NCBI GenBank assembly: GCA_947579665.1
Contig: OX388349.1
Location: forward strand, 73,536,841 to 73,600,840
DNA from: Sympetrum striolatum
Taxonomy: Eukaryota > Arthropoda > Insecta > Odonata > Libellulidae
DNA: 64,000 nt
Direction of reading: 5' to 3'
The notes below the pieces were generated by a model that did not search any database, was not told the origin of the DNA, and saw only the letters and a program-made list of their open reading frames with translations. The translations under genes were made by a program, and so were the position numbers. This document shows, one piece after another, positions 21,476-31,330 of this stretch; position 1 is the first letter of the stretch, and the number at the start of each line of letters is the position of its first letter.

Positions 21476-23554
21476 AAGTTTTTTTATCTTCTGCAGAAAC
21501 TTAACGTCTGATAATTTTATGCAGCTATAGAATATGTAAAATTCAGTGGGAATTATCAAAATAATACATCAATATTGAATTAAATAATCCTTTTTAAAAA
21601 TATGTTTGAGCAACAAATTCAACCATGATGAAACAAATCAGAAATTAGAAATGATGAATTGAAAAGAGAAAACCAATTCCACTAGTAAATAAATTGAATC
21701 TCGTCCCTTGGCTTATGTTTTCTGATTTTGTTGGACATTTGAAAACTGTAATCAAGCCATTTATATAAATCAAAATATAAAGTGAATTAATCAGGTATGA
21801 ACAATCACTTTCGAATTGGTTATTCCACCAATCCCATATTGAATTTCCATTAAAATGTACATGTGATCCTATTTATCTTCTAATGTCAAATAATATCTAT
21901 CTAATCAAAGGCTTAAAGAATGTTACAGAGATAGTGCAAATGCTTAACACAATTATTCACTATACGTCTTTATTTAAATTTATTAGACTTCTGCGTATAC
22001 TTTTCATATACTTTGAATAAATTTGTGCATATTTTACAATATCAATAAAGTTTTAAAATTTTAAAAACGAAACGAAACGAAAAATACCAAAAATATCCCT
22101 AACATACATTGATTGACTAATTAAACAGATATAATGAGTAAAAGGTTAAATTACGGTCAAATCAACAATATTTCACTCCATTAATAACTTTTTAGTTTAA
22201 TTATAAAAGACGCAAGAGCCAAAAATATCTGTCAATGGACTGAGAAGGCTGAGAATAAGACCAAAACAGAGTTAAAATCAGCGTAATAATTAGGCAGATG
22301 AACTGCAACGTTGAACTGTTTTATACTTACTTCGGTAGGTATCAAAGATGCCTTACTGTCGTCTATTGTGTAGGTGAGAATAAATTGTCAGTATTTCTGC
22401 CAGTCTTACTCAAAACTCAAACTCAAGCATAAACATAACACAAACTGTGATACCTAAAAACGGTGACAAAGCAGAATGCGTCGCTCACTTGGCTATCCGT
22501 GAGCCCTTCGGTAACCTACTGTGATTTCAGCTTGGAAGAATATCTTGGAAAAAATTCTTTCCATGGCATTGAATTACACGAGAGTTTTCTGGACAAGTTT
22601 CTGATTTCCACAAAAACGATTTCCTTATCGGCATAATATCATGTATAACACCATAAATAGCCAGAACTACTTCAATAAAGCTGCGTGTAGTAAATTCAAC
22701 CAATATTCATAAAAAGATACATTTATTACAATTTCCAACACCGCCCCAAAATCACATTTCCTTCGAGGCATTCAAAGCAAAGGGTAAATCACGTATCCTT
22801 TTATCCAGGGAAATAAACCTTGAGAAAACATCCTCTGGGTTTTACAAGTGGGACGACACGTCGCCTCTGGCAACCTCTTTATTAGCCAACAACACTGCAC
22901 GTCTTTTTTCCTAGTGATAAGCATTGGATAGGACGACAGAGCGCGAACGTTGATTTACAACGCTTTCCTCTCTCGAGGTACTGGGGTCGTGCCCTGTTAG
23001 GAGAACCCCTTTATGGTCAAGGAGACTTAGGGGCGGTCGCAATGACTTTCCATCGACCCACTTTGACGGCGATTGAGAAGTTTCGACCGAAGGGACATCG
23101 CGTTGCAAAAGCACGGCTGTTTAAAGGGGACGAAATCGAAGACGAGGAATTATGGGCCAAGGAGGCAGAAAGCTCATAGTGACCAAATAAGTTAACTCCA
23201 AAATTCAATAGAGACAGATAACCCGAGAGCGGGCAATAAAATCTGAAAGGGACTTGGTGACCTTTCGTAAATCCTTGGAAGGAAACGGCCACAGTTGAAA
23301 ACGCAACCTCTAGGTCTTTTGAAAGAAGAGGATTAGAAATACTTTCTTAAATCACAACACCATGGAATTTAATGTATAAGTAATTGACACCTAGTCCTCA
23401 TAGAGAACTTGAGAAGAAATTTGACGGAATTTGAATGATCAGGCCTGGATATGAACTTACCCCATTTAAAAAGTTATGATCAACAGTTCTCCATAATCTC
23501 CACAAAATTATTCTTAGTTACCACCAGTTTTGCTTTAATAATTTCTTAATTCTT
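21476..23554. other. Intergenic DNA with a GC-richer patch, no recognised gene
   Basis: About 22870-23300 is GC- and CpG-richer and contains two overlapping minus-strand frames (22911-23114, 67 codons; 23017-23292, 91 codons, hydrophobic in its first half). Neither has a domain I recognise. The rest is AT-rich and featureless. Confidence 0.45.
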
Positions 23555-23620
23555 AATAACCCCTGCCACCCGCCGAAAGGTGGCAAGAAGGGCATTAATG
23601 TAGATGTAGATGTAGAAGTT
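23555..23620 (+). mobile_element. CR1-like LINE 3' terminus with (TGTAGA)n tail
   Basis: ACCCCTGCCACCCGCCGAAA, then GGTGGCAAGAAGGGC, ends in three TGTAGA repeats. The CCCCTGCCA..CGCC...GGTGGC block also ends the 17.9 and 24.8 kb copies (CCCCCTGCCATACGCCTCTG, GTGGC), so this is a short 3'-only copy of the same or a sister LINE family. GCC.../GGTGGC forms the small 3' hairpin common in CR1-type elements. Confidence 0.65.
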
Positions 23621-24657
23621 ATTTGTGCCCATTTTTAAAGAGAAAACATTCCAAAATGCATGTCAGTAACAAAATATCCAAGATAACAAAGATGATTTAC
23701 TTTCCCTAAATCTGAGCGACGCTTTGTTTGCAATGTCTTTAGCCGAAAAATTAAATGATTGCACTAAAGTGCCAATTGGAGCAATCAGAGTCATAGAATT
23801 CAATAATAAGCGACCATAAAGAATTAATAGGCTTCGGGCAAATAATTCCATCGATGTTTTAACCTTACTTCGTGAAACGCGAAAGAAATAAAAGTATTTC
23901 GACACTTTGGGTTGCGTTCTTCCATCATCTATATTCGATAACAATGAATATATAAATATATCGATGATACCTAGAGAACCTCTACGCATACACATAGGTA
24001 GAATTGTATTTAACTCTCAGAGTCATACAGAAGAAACTAAATGTGACAGTGTCCACAAAAGCACACCACGCTAGAATGCGGAAATAATAAATTAAGAAAA
24101 TGTTGGGAGCGAATACAAATTATATACGTTTGGGAATTTTCTGAATGAACGCCTTTTTAAGTGAAACATCAATTTTACCTTCACATATGTCGTAGCTTAG
24201 AGCATTAGGTTAATTGAATTCCAGGGTGATGTTTGAGCAATAAAAAACTAAGAAATCGAAAGCATACTTGATAATGAGGGAGAAGACAAGCGTCGATTAG
24301 ACCGGGTTGGATTGTAAGAGAGCCTTCCCTCGATGACTCTGAGATGCGATATGATTTTGGTGCATGAAGCGTACGTGCAAACATATCACATATACGAATC
24401 CTTTCCAGAGCTCTTTCTGTTGATTAAGAACCTATTTCCGAACATCTCTTTCGCACAATCCTTTCCCCAGTCAGCCAAACTTATGTGAGAAGAAGCGTCA
24501 TCCTCGTCCTCATCGGATAGGGAATTTTCATCTCATTTCGTAATGCACATGCCGCAATGAAGACGTCTAAATTTGAACGACCTCGATTTCGGGACATCTA
24601 AGGGTAAAACTGATAAATAGAGAAGATATATCGAAAAGTTCATTCGTTCAGAATTTA
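23621..24657. other. Intergenic DNA, nothing recognised
   Basis: A 110-codon minus-strand frame (23663-23995) has no domain I recognise. No shared repeats were seen. Confidence 0.45.
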
Positions 24658-24875
24658 TAGACGAAGTAAGTGAAATGTTAGTGCCAGTAAGGAGCGAACG
24701 CGATCTCCGAGAGGCATCGACGAAGCGTTATAGGGAAGTAATCGCAAGGGCGGATAATTAATTTTGGTCGTTTTTTCCACAGCCTATTAGAGATGCTAAT
24801 AGGGATGAATGAATAATGGTGGTGCATTACACCCCCTGCCATACGCCTCTGGTGGCTCTAAAATCTAACAGCCGA
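24658..24875 (+). mobile_element. CR1-like LINE C-terminus and 3' tail (family C), copy 2
   Basis: An inverted duplicate of 17880-18120. The frame LVPVRSERDLREASTKRYREVIARADN ends in a stop near 24765 and is followed by the untranslated CCTATTAG(AGATG)CTAATAGG hairpin, the CCCCCTGCCATACGCC block and a TAAAATCTAA end. It lies about 100 bp upstream of the Helentron-like element at 24980. About 220 bp are kept, consistent with severe 5' truncation during reverse transcription. Confidence 0.7.
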
Positions 24876-24979
24876 GAATCCATCATTTGAGAATTTTGTT
24901 ACGTTAATAATGGCCTGGTTATAATTTATGTTTATATTTTATTAACATTTGAAAAGAGCTAATTTGAGCTATCATTGTA

Positions 24980-25848
24980 TTTTTACTTTCTCCCTATATG
25001 TAGTATAGAGAAAGTATTGTATTCGCAAAAAAATTCGACCTCGAGATTTTGACAGACGTAGATGTTTTGGGGCCCATAGAGCTCATTTTCGCTATTTTCC
25101 CGCACATATCTGTCTGTGTGTCTGTATGTCTGTCTGTCTGTGGTAAAAAAGTTTGTGTGCGCTCTATCTTAAAAAGTAATTAACCGATCTTTTCCAAAAT
25201 TCATATTTAGTATTTTCCTAGCAATGCCAAAAGTTTTTGGTGAATATCGCTAAACTGGAAGTTCCGGTTAAACCGGAACAAAAGTTTGTTTCTTTAATAT
25301 CTCCGTCAGAATGTAATGTATGTATATACAATTACAGACAAAAGTTATAGACAATGTACTTTTCTACAACTTTTTAATTAAACATTTTTTCGTAACACTG
25401 ATTGTTTAGGAGTTATTCTTCAATAATTGTTAACCGGAAGTTGTTGTTTATCCAGAAATTGAAGTTTTTCATACATAACTCTGTCAAAAAGCAATCAAGG
25501 TGTATACAATTATTTACAAAAGTTATAGATAATGTGTAATACCACAACTTTTGTATGAAACATTTTTCCGTATCACTGATTGTTTAGGAGTTATTCCTGA
25601 ATAACGGTTAACCGGAAGTTGTTGTTTATCCAGAAATTGAAGTTTTTCATACATATCTCTGTCAGAATGAAATGTACGTATATACAATTATGTACCAAAG
25701 TTATAGATAATGTATTTTACTACAACTTTTTTATGAAACGTCCTGTAACACTCATTGTTTTGGAATTATTTATATATTACCGGCATAGGCTTCTGTTTTC
25801 AATAAATATGGAGAAAGTCATGTGTTGGCCACATCAGATTTTTGTCCT
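24980..25848 (+). mobile_element. Helentron-like non-autonomous element (family H), plus orientation
   Basis: It starts TTTTTACTTTCTCCC with the hairpin ACTTTCTCCCTATATGTAGT...GAGAAAGT (24983-25013). A GTCTG-rich run follows (25108-25143), then GTGTGCGCTCTATC, three tandem monomers of about 178 bp (starts near 25214, 25392 and 25570) and the right end GGAGAAAGTCATGTGTTGGC...CAGATTTTT (25810-25842). Subterminal ACTTTCTCC/GGAGAAAGT are inverted. Each monomer carries TTAACCGGAAGTTG. No protein is encoded; the 77-codon frame at 25619-25852 is a by-product of the repeats. Confidence 0.78.
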
Positions 25849-25964
25849 CTAGCTGTATAAGCACAATGTATGCATTGTACATAATGATGTATGGAAAGCA
25901 ACAGTTCCACATTGTTGTGTACAATTAATTCGCACACAAAAATGAGTCCAGATTATTCGTTTGA

Positions 25965-26400
25965 AGTTGTTTGAGATTTTTCCTACCAATTTCACAGTGT
26001 ATCGTAAGGGCCGATATAGCAGAATAGGAGGCGGAGTGTTTATCGCTGTGAGGAATAGGTTAATAAGTCAGTCCGAAAACCTTAAAATCCGGGAAAACAG
26101 GGAGATTATTTGGAGCTCAGTGTCCGACAGACACGATAAGAAAACTATTATTTCTGCTCTTTCTATCGCCCTCCCGATGCGGCGACGTTTCCATAGAAGA
26201 GATACTTCCGGGAGAGTAAACTGAACGCAACCGTATTCGTAGGAGGGGATTTTAATCTACCAGATATAAAGTGAACAAACATTTTCATCAGTAGTAGTAG
26301 TCGAGATGTATCGCGGGAATTGATAGTTTGATCAGTCTTCGCACTCAAACAGGTAAATACATTCGGGGGAAAAAGGTAATATTTTAGATATTCCGGCAAA
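25965..26400 (+). pseudogene. CR1-type endonuclease remnant
   Basis: The frame from 25961 contains TVYRKGRYSRIGGGVFIAVR, the signature (R..GR.GGGV.I.V...) of the CR1/Jockey endonuclease domain. After a frameshift VFVGGDFNLPDIK (about 26235-26272) supplies the GDFN catalytic motif, followed after stops by LIV*SVFALKQVNTFGG-like sequence and the usual LDL(I/V)..NNP region, decayed. A SALSIALPMR segment stands where FYRPP normally follows. Confidence 0.82.
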
Positions 26401-26654
26401 TAACCATCCTCTCCTAGTGAGCAGTATCAACTTAGATAAAGGTATATAAAATAGCAATCTCGGTGCTTGATGATTTCCAAGTTTTAAAGCCCCTCGTATC
26501 TTATATATTTTTAATAACTTTCTCGCATTAAGGAATTTCTTATAAGTAAACTTTAAAACTCTTATCCGTTTCATTAGGAAATAATCAGTGAATATCAGTT
26601 GTTCTTAAATTCTCCGAATCCTTCCAAAAGGTATTTATAAATTTGTTCTGACGA

Positions 26655-26827
26655 TTAAAATCGATTGTGGCAGGCTTTACCGTGTGGAAATCCATAACAG
26701 AGGATGTTAAGAATAAGGTTTAACAAATACTTTTTTCCACAGATTTATTTGCAAAACGATCGGTTTCGGTCGTTTTGCAAATAAATCTGTGGAAAAAAGT
26801 ATTTGTTAAACCTTATTCTTAACATCC
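26655..26827. mobile_element. 173-bp palindromic insertion with 13-bp target duplication (family P)
   Basis: The direct repeat TTTGTTCTGACGA occurs at 26642-26654 and 26828-26840 on either side of the insert, inside the CR1 linker. The insert has about 46 bp of single-copy sequence (containing GGCAGGCTTTACCGTGTGG) followed by 59-bp perfect inverted arms, 26701-26759 and 26770-26828, around the ten-base loop TCGGTTTCGG. Each arm holds AATAAATCTGTGGAAAAAAG, the block shared with 1003-1020, 9300-9330 and 41474-41496. A long, imprecise target duplication fits target-primed reverse transcription more than cut-and-paste transposition. Confidence 0.85.
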
Positions 26828-26929
26828 TTTGTTCTGACGAAAAATGCTCGAGATCCTCGAGAGCCGCGATGGGCAAAACCGACATCATGTTCCCTCAAAA
26901 GGAAACAAAGAACATTACACCCCCATGTG

Positions 26930-27186
26930 AAGTCCTTTCCACATAAAAGCAGAGAACACGAAGAGCATCGGCGTAAATATTCAGATATCAGGAAAGCAGC
27001 CAAGATTGAGGCCCGCATTGAATGTGATGCTTACAGGTCAGTCACATTACGCGAATCGCTCGAAATTAATCCAAAGGAATTTTGGTCGTATGTTCGCGAG
27101 ACTAGAGGCAAGCAATCAACAGTTGCTTCATCTTTAGATGAAGGTGTTGTCCCACTCTCTTGGAGAAAAGCGCACATCAATCCGGT
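26930..27186 (+). pseudogene. CR1-type linker and reverse transcriptase N-terminal fragment
   Basis: The open frame 26927-27220 reads REHEEHRRKYSDIRKAAKIE, then ESLEINPKEFWSYVRETRGK, then PLSWRKAHINPV. In CR1/Jockey LINEs the corresponding stretch reads (Y)...R...K......Y...I.......P..FW.YV...R, ending with the W.....(I/V).P(V/I).K start of the reverse transcriptase. The spacer that would separate QSTVASSL and VVPLSW is shortened. Confidence 0.8.
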
Positions 27187-27189
27187 AAA

Positions 27190-27472
27190 TGTTATTGATC
27201 TTGGAGCGCTTACAACGTAGAGCGGCTCGTTAAAGAAGACTACAGGTTCAATAGCAGAGTGCCCGAAATGATCGAAGCCGTCATCTGGAAATCTCTTAAA
27301 AAAGAACTGAGTATAGGCAAAAATTATTCGAGACATTTTTAAACCGTGATTCGCACGACACGTCGTGATCCCAACTCTCAACGAACGCGATTCTCGCAGC
27401 CAGGCGATGAAAAGATTTCGCGAAATTACATCGAAAACAGATGATAATGGTCTCTTATTCCAGATGGTATAA
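27190..27472 (+). pseudogene. CR1-type polyprotein C-terminus
   Basis: One frame from 27196 reads LERLQRRAAR, then (after stops) RTEYRQKLFETFL, then RHVVIPTLNERDSRSQAMKR and FREITSKTDDNGLLFQMV with a stop at 27470. LE.(V/L)QRRAARF is the conserved thumb motif of CR1-type enzymes. It follows directly on WRKAHINPV, so motifs A to D of the polymerase are missing. The ending resembles that of the tail copies at 17.9 and 24.7 kb. Confidence 0.75.
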
Positions 27473-27724
27473 GTGAGCTAACATGAAAATTATTTAGGTA
27501 GTATGATGATTCAAATCCCATGCCCTTATGGCGGATCGCTGGGTACTTATGCAAATTTGAACGTTTGCATTGTTTGTCCATATATACATTACATTTTTTA
27601 CTTTCTCCCTATACGTAGTATAGAGAAAGTATTGTATTCGCAAAAAAATTCGATCTCCAGATTTCGACGGAAATAGATGTTTTGGGGCCCATAGAGCATG
27701 TTTAAGCTATTTTCCCGAACATGT

Positions 27725-27733
27725 CTGTCTGTG

Positions 27734-27780
<47 letters not shown>

Positions 27781-27782
27781 GG
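27725..27782 (+). repeat. (GTCT)n microsatellite of the H element
   Basis: About a dozen uninterrupted CTGT units, preceded by one GTGTGTCTGT variant. The equivalent tract is short and mixed in the 24980 copy and is (CA)n on the opposite strand in the 7496 copy. Confidence 0.95.
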
Positions 27783-27860
27783 TTAAAAAGTTTGTGTGCG
27801 CTCTATCTTAAAAAGTAATTATCCGATCATTTTCAAAATTCATATTTAGGATTTCCCTAA

Positions 27861-28928
27861 CAATGCCAAGAGTTGATTAGTTTTTGGAGAATACCGCTTA
27901 ACCGGAAGTTACGGTTTATCCGGAACAAATTTTTGTTTCTTAAATATCTCTGTAAGAATGCAATATAGGTATACACAATTACATACAAAAGTTATAGATA
28001 ATGTACTTTACTACAACTTTTGTATTAAAATTTTTTTCGTAACACTGATTGTTTAGGAGTTATTCTTCAATAATGGTTAACCGGAAGTTGTTTTTTACCC
28101 AGAAAAGGAAGTTTGTCATACATATCTCTGTCAGAATGCAATATAGGTATATAGATTTACACACAAAAATTGTAGATTATGTATTTTACTACAACTTTTG
28201 TATAAAACATTTTTTCGTAACACTGATCGTTTAGGAGTTATTCCCCAATAATGGTTAACTGGAAGTTGTTGTTAATCCAGAAATGGAAGTTTTTCATACA
28301 TATCTCTGTCAAAATGCAATGTAGGTATATACAATTATGTACCAAAGTTGTAGATAATGGTTTTTACTACAACTTTTGTATGAAACATTTTTTCGTAACA
28401 CTGATTGTTTAGGAGTTATTCTTCAATAATGGTTAACCGGAAGTTGTTGTTTACCCAGAAAAGGAAGTTTTTCATACATATCTCTGTCAGAATGCAATAT
28501 AGGTATATACATTTACACACCAAAATTGTAGATTATGTATTTTACTACAACTTTTGTATAAAACATGTTTTCGTAACACTGATTGTTTAGGAGTTATTCC
28601 CCAATAATGGTTAACCGGAAGTTGTTGTTAATCCAGAAATGGAAGTTTTTCATACATATCTCTGTCAAAATGCAATGTAGGTATATAAAATTATTTACAA
28701 AAGTTATAGATAATGTACTTTGGTACAACTTTTGTATGAAACATTTTTTCGTAACACTGATTGTTTAGGAGTTATTCTTCAATAATGGTTAACCGGAAGT
28801 TGTTGTTTACCCAGAAAAGGAAGATTTTCATACATATATCTATCAGAATGCAATTTTGGTATATACAATTATGTACCAAAGTTGAAGATAATGTTTTTTA
28901 CTACAAAGCTTGTATGAAACATTTTCCT
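27861..28928 (+). repeat. Six 178-bp tandem monomers with a two-monomer (356-bp) higher-order period
   Basis: The landmark GTAACACTGAT(T/C)GTTTAGG recurs at 28039, 28217, 28395, 28573 and 28751, with a variant at 28929: every step is 178 bp. The unit at 27861-28038 is a diverged first monomer. Monomers alternate in type: those at 28039, 28395 and 28751 share TTCTTCAATAATGG and ACCCAGAAAAGGAAG, those at 28217 and 28573 share TTCCCCAATAATGG and AATCCAGAAATGGAAG, so the array grew by 356-bp steps. Short frames starting about 10 bp into each monomer are not genes. Confidence 0.92.
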
Positions 28929-29155
28929 GTAACACTCATTGTCTTAGAGTTATTTATATATTACCGGCATAGGCTTATGTTTTCAATAAATACGGAGAAA
29001 GTCATGTGTTGGCCACATCAGATTTTTACATATTTCATAGATGTCTATTTAAATTATAGTGCTTCTCACAATAGATCTGTTGGCAGCGCGCTGTCTTAAT
29101 CAATTTACTTGAGAAGTACTCATTGGCCTAAATGACAATTTATTACATTACAAAT

Positions 29156-29315
29156 AAACGAAACAGAATCAGGTGTGACTTTGTGGTATTTATTAACGTT
29201 AAAAAACTCCATTTCAACAAAACTTTTACTAGACCACAAGACATGAATTCCACACACCTGTACACGTGTATTGTAATTCTTGTCTTGTGGTTTAGTAAAC
29301 GTTTTGTTTAAATGG
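29156..29315. mobile_element. 160-bp fold-back insertion with 19-bp flanking direct repeat
   Basis: AATTTATT(A/G)CATTACAAAT occurs at 29137-29155 and 29316-29334 (18 of 19 identical) on either side. Within, the arms ACTCCATTTCAACAAAAC... (29206-29249) and their complement (29275-29318) pair at 39 of 44 positions around a 25-base loop. The left 50 bp are not part of the hairpin. As at 26.7 kb, a single-copy stretch plus a palindrome sits between long direct repeats. Confidence 0.65.
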
Positions 29316-29334
29316 AATTTATTGCATTACAAAT

Positions 29335-30190
29335 GACAATTTCTCTTCAAAAGTTGCTAAGAAGTCAACGACATCAACATGTATTGCAGAAAAAAGCTCA
29401 AGTTTAAAAGGACTTATAATATAAAGAATAGAATATAGCATAATATAATGGATAATATCTACCATGAATAGAACACCAGTTCTTAGGGAAATTTGAAAAT
29501 ACAATTTATAATGGAGTTTCTATAAAAGTGAATGGAGTGGGATTTGAGGGAAATCCTGAGGGATTCTTAGATTTTTAATGTATTTGAAATATCTCATCGG
29601 CCACTTTTACGTTTTCTAATAGCTTATTATAGGCCCTTCAAACACCCTAGGCATATAAAATGTAATGATCATAAAATCTAAGTTTTCAGTTATGTATTTT
29701 TTAAGTGTCATAACATTGATAAATCATTTGTTATTTGATTTACTAAAATAAAACTATAGATTTAAGAAATTTTTACCCAATTATGCATTTATACAGATAT
29801 CTTTGAACAGCTATACTACCATTGATATTTCCCAAAAATACATCTCCCTTCCATGAAATTTCTTAGGCTTCTAACCTATTTAATACCTTTCTGTGAGTTT
29901 ATATTTATGATATAACTGTAAATGATCAACGGTTTATAAAGGTAGCTCCATATTTGAAACCATAACCATAGGGTGAAAAAACTCTTTGCCCTCAACCAAT
30001 GGCAATTCCTTTCGAGGCCCTCCAGCGGATCGGCTGGTGAGAGCAGCAGGTCCTGAAGCGAAATCACACGACATTGCTGCTACATGTTGTTCTAAAGGGA
30101 GAAGAAAACGTCGACAAAAAGATCGGTGGATCACGCCAAGTGGAGCATCGATATCAGGCGTTATCGGATTTTTGACTTCCTCGGTGGTCG
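29335..30190. other. Intergenic DNA, nothing recognised
   Basis: AT-rich to about 29970, then GC-richer with overlapping frames on both strands (29934-30134 minus, 29986-30246 plus) that show no known domain. Confidence 0.45.
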
Positions 30191-30314
30191 TTGAAAGTAA
30201 ACTGCACGCGAAGCTAACAATCGCCAGAGAGAGCCACTCTACATGAAGATGGCTGCAGAGGTGGGTTTTTATCGCGAAGTGACCCGGTTAGCTTCTCGTG
30301 GAGTTTACTTTCAA
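30191..30314. repeat. 28-bp inverted repeat (26/28) around a 68-bp loop
   Basis: TTGAAAGTAAACTGCACGCG at 30191 onward pairs with 30287-30314. The loop contains AGATGGCTGCAGAGGTGGG. No match elsewhere in the window; origin unknown. Confidence 0.7.
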
Positions 30315-30519
30315 GATCAATATCTTTATATTAAATTCGATTCGATTCAATCGACTTTAGCACTTTCTGTCGCAGTGCTCACATTAGGTGCATTTACCAT
30401 TCGCTCAACAAAATCTTATTTTTTTCCGTTTCAATTTTCTTAGAGCCATTTCCGCCGATGCACTTTAAGATTTACGACCTCCTTTGGTTCCCAAAGAAGA
30501 AAATGTAGCGATACGACTG

Positions 30520-30625
30520 TAACTCAAGGTCCCTTTCCGGTAGAATGTCTTCCTAGATAGTTGGAGACTTGGGTTCGAGTTCCAGATATGTCGCCGTATT
30601 TCACTTTTATTGTTTCTCTTTGTGT
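30520..30625 (+). mobile_element. tRNA-like SINE fragment (family S2), copy 2
   Basis: CCCTTTCCGGTAGAATGTCT, then GGAGACTTGGGTTCGAGTTCC, AGATATGTCGCCGTATTTCAC, parallels the centre of the fold-back at 21385-21460. GGTTCGAGTTCC is a near-consensus RNA polymerase III B-box. The 19-bp fold-back ends of copy 1 are missing; the right flank is TTTTATTGTTTCTCTTTGTG. Confidence 0.6.
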
Positions 30626-31330
30626 TTCAAGACAACGCCTCCTCATATTTTTATCATCATCATAAATTAGTGGCTGAGCATTTTTCTCTCCTTCATGTTT
30701 CGCGACTATTCCTCATATTTTTATCGATATGACCAAATATCAAAGAAAGATTAAACTCAACTACACCTAAGCCTCTATTATTTTTACTGTCGTCAGTTCT
30801 AGCGCAATATCTACTGGTACCACTATAACATTCGTAGTAATTACATTTCGCAAATAGCCAGTGAAGCTGAGTAAGGGTCGGACTTCAGCCATAAACGCTG
30901 TCTAACAAGATACCTGAATCTTATGATGAACTTTTAATGAGCCCAAAATTGTAGTGATATAAGGAAGAACTTATAGAAGAAAGAGTAACAGAAATAGTGC
31001 CTTTATAATTTGAAAGGACCTGCGATTATACCTAATGCAATTGTCCCATGCATGTATTCAAAGTATTCTTAAAGTTTAATCTCGTTAAACTGAGCAAGGA
31101 AAGTAAGTAATGATTTTATGAAGAGTATTGTGAATTACGATATTATTGTGATTCACTAGTAGAGACAGAAAACGCAACACCTGGGTGAGGATGAAGAAGG
31201 ACGAAATCCCTAAAATAGAGATGGGCCGGCGAGAATAAACGAAAACCGTTAGATGTGACAAAGTTACCAAGATATCTGAAGAGACCCTGTAGAAGACTCA
31301 AGGAAAGACGGAATGGAGACAACATAAAGT
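30626..31330. other. AT-rich intergenic DNA, nothing recognised
   Basis: CCTCATATTTTTATC occurs twice (near 30640 and 30712), a small local duplication. Short frames carry no motifs. Confidence 0.5.

Larger units (their letters stand above)
25930..27480 (+). mobile_element. CR1-type LINE with most of the reverse transcriptase deleted
   Basis: Protein blocks in order on the plus strand: endonuclease (25965-26400), linker (26930-27110), the start of the reverse transcriptase (27115-27186), then directly the C-terminal block (27195-27472, ending at a stop). The several hundred residues of palm that normally separate the last two are gone, with a junction near 27186. A 173-bp palindromic insertion (26655-26827) interrupts the linker. 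Two Helentron-like elements lie on either side. It is a multiply broken copy. Confidence 0.85.
27597..29028 (+). mobile_element. Helentron-like non-autonomous element (family H), longest copy
   Basis: Same plan as the 24980 copy: TTTTTACTTTCTCCC with hairpin (27600-27631), a pure (GTCT)n run (27725-27780), GTGTGCGCTCTATC, six tandem monomers of 178 bp (27861-28928) and the right end CAATAAATACGGAGAAAGTC...CAGATTTTT. Subterminal inverted ACTTTCTCC/GGAGAAAGT close both ends. This architecture (stem-loop, GTCT microsatellite, minisatellite core) is that of DINE-1/HINE elements. It is the least decayed copy here, judged by repeat regularity. Confidence 0.8.

Noticed and set aside
26806..27381. 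Minus-strand frames of 70 and 116 codons
   Set aside because: They oppose the CR1-type linker and C-terminal blocks that read convincingly on the plus strand.
27861..28928. CRISPR-like regular repeat spacing
   Set aside because: The whole 178-bp unit is repeated; there are no unique spacers, and the context is eukaryotic transposable-element DNA.
28049..29099. Series of similar 61-112 codon frames, looking like a tandem gene family
   Set aside because: They restart at the same point of each 178-bp monomer and drift in and out of frame with the repeats. The protein similarity is explained by the DNA repeat itself.
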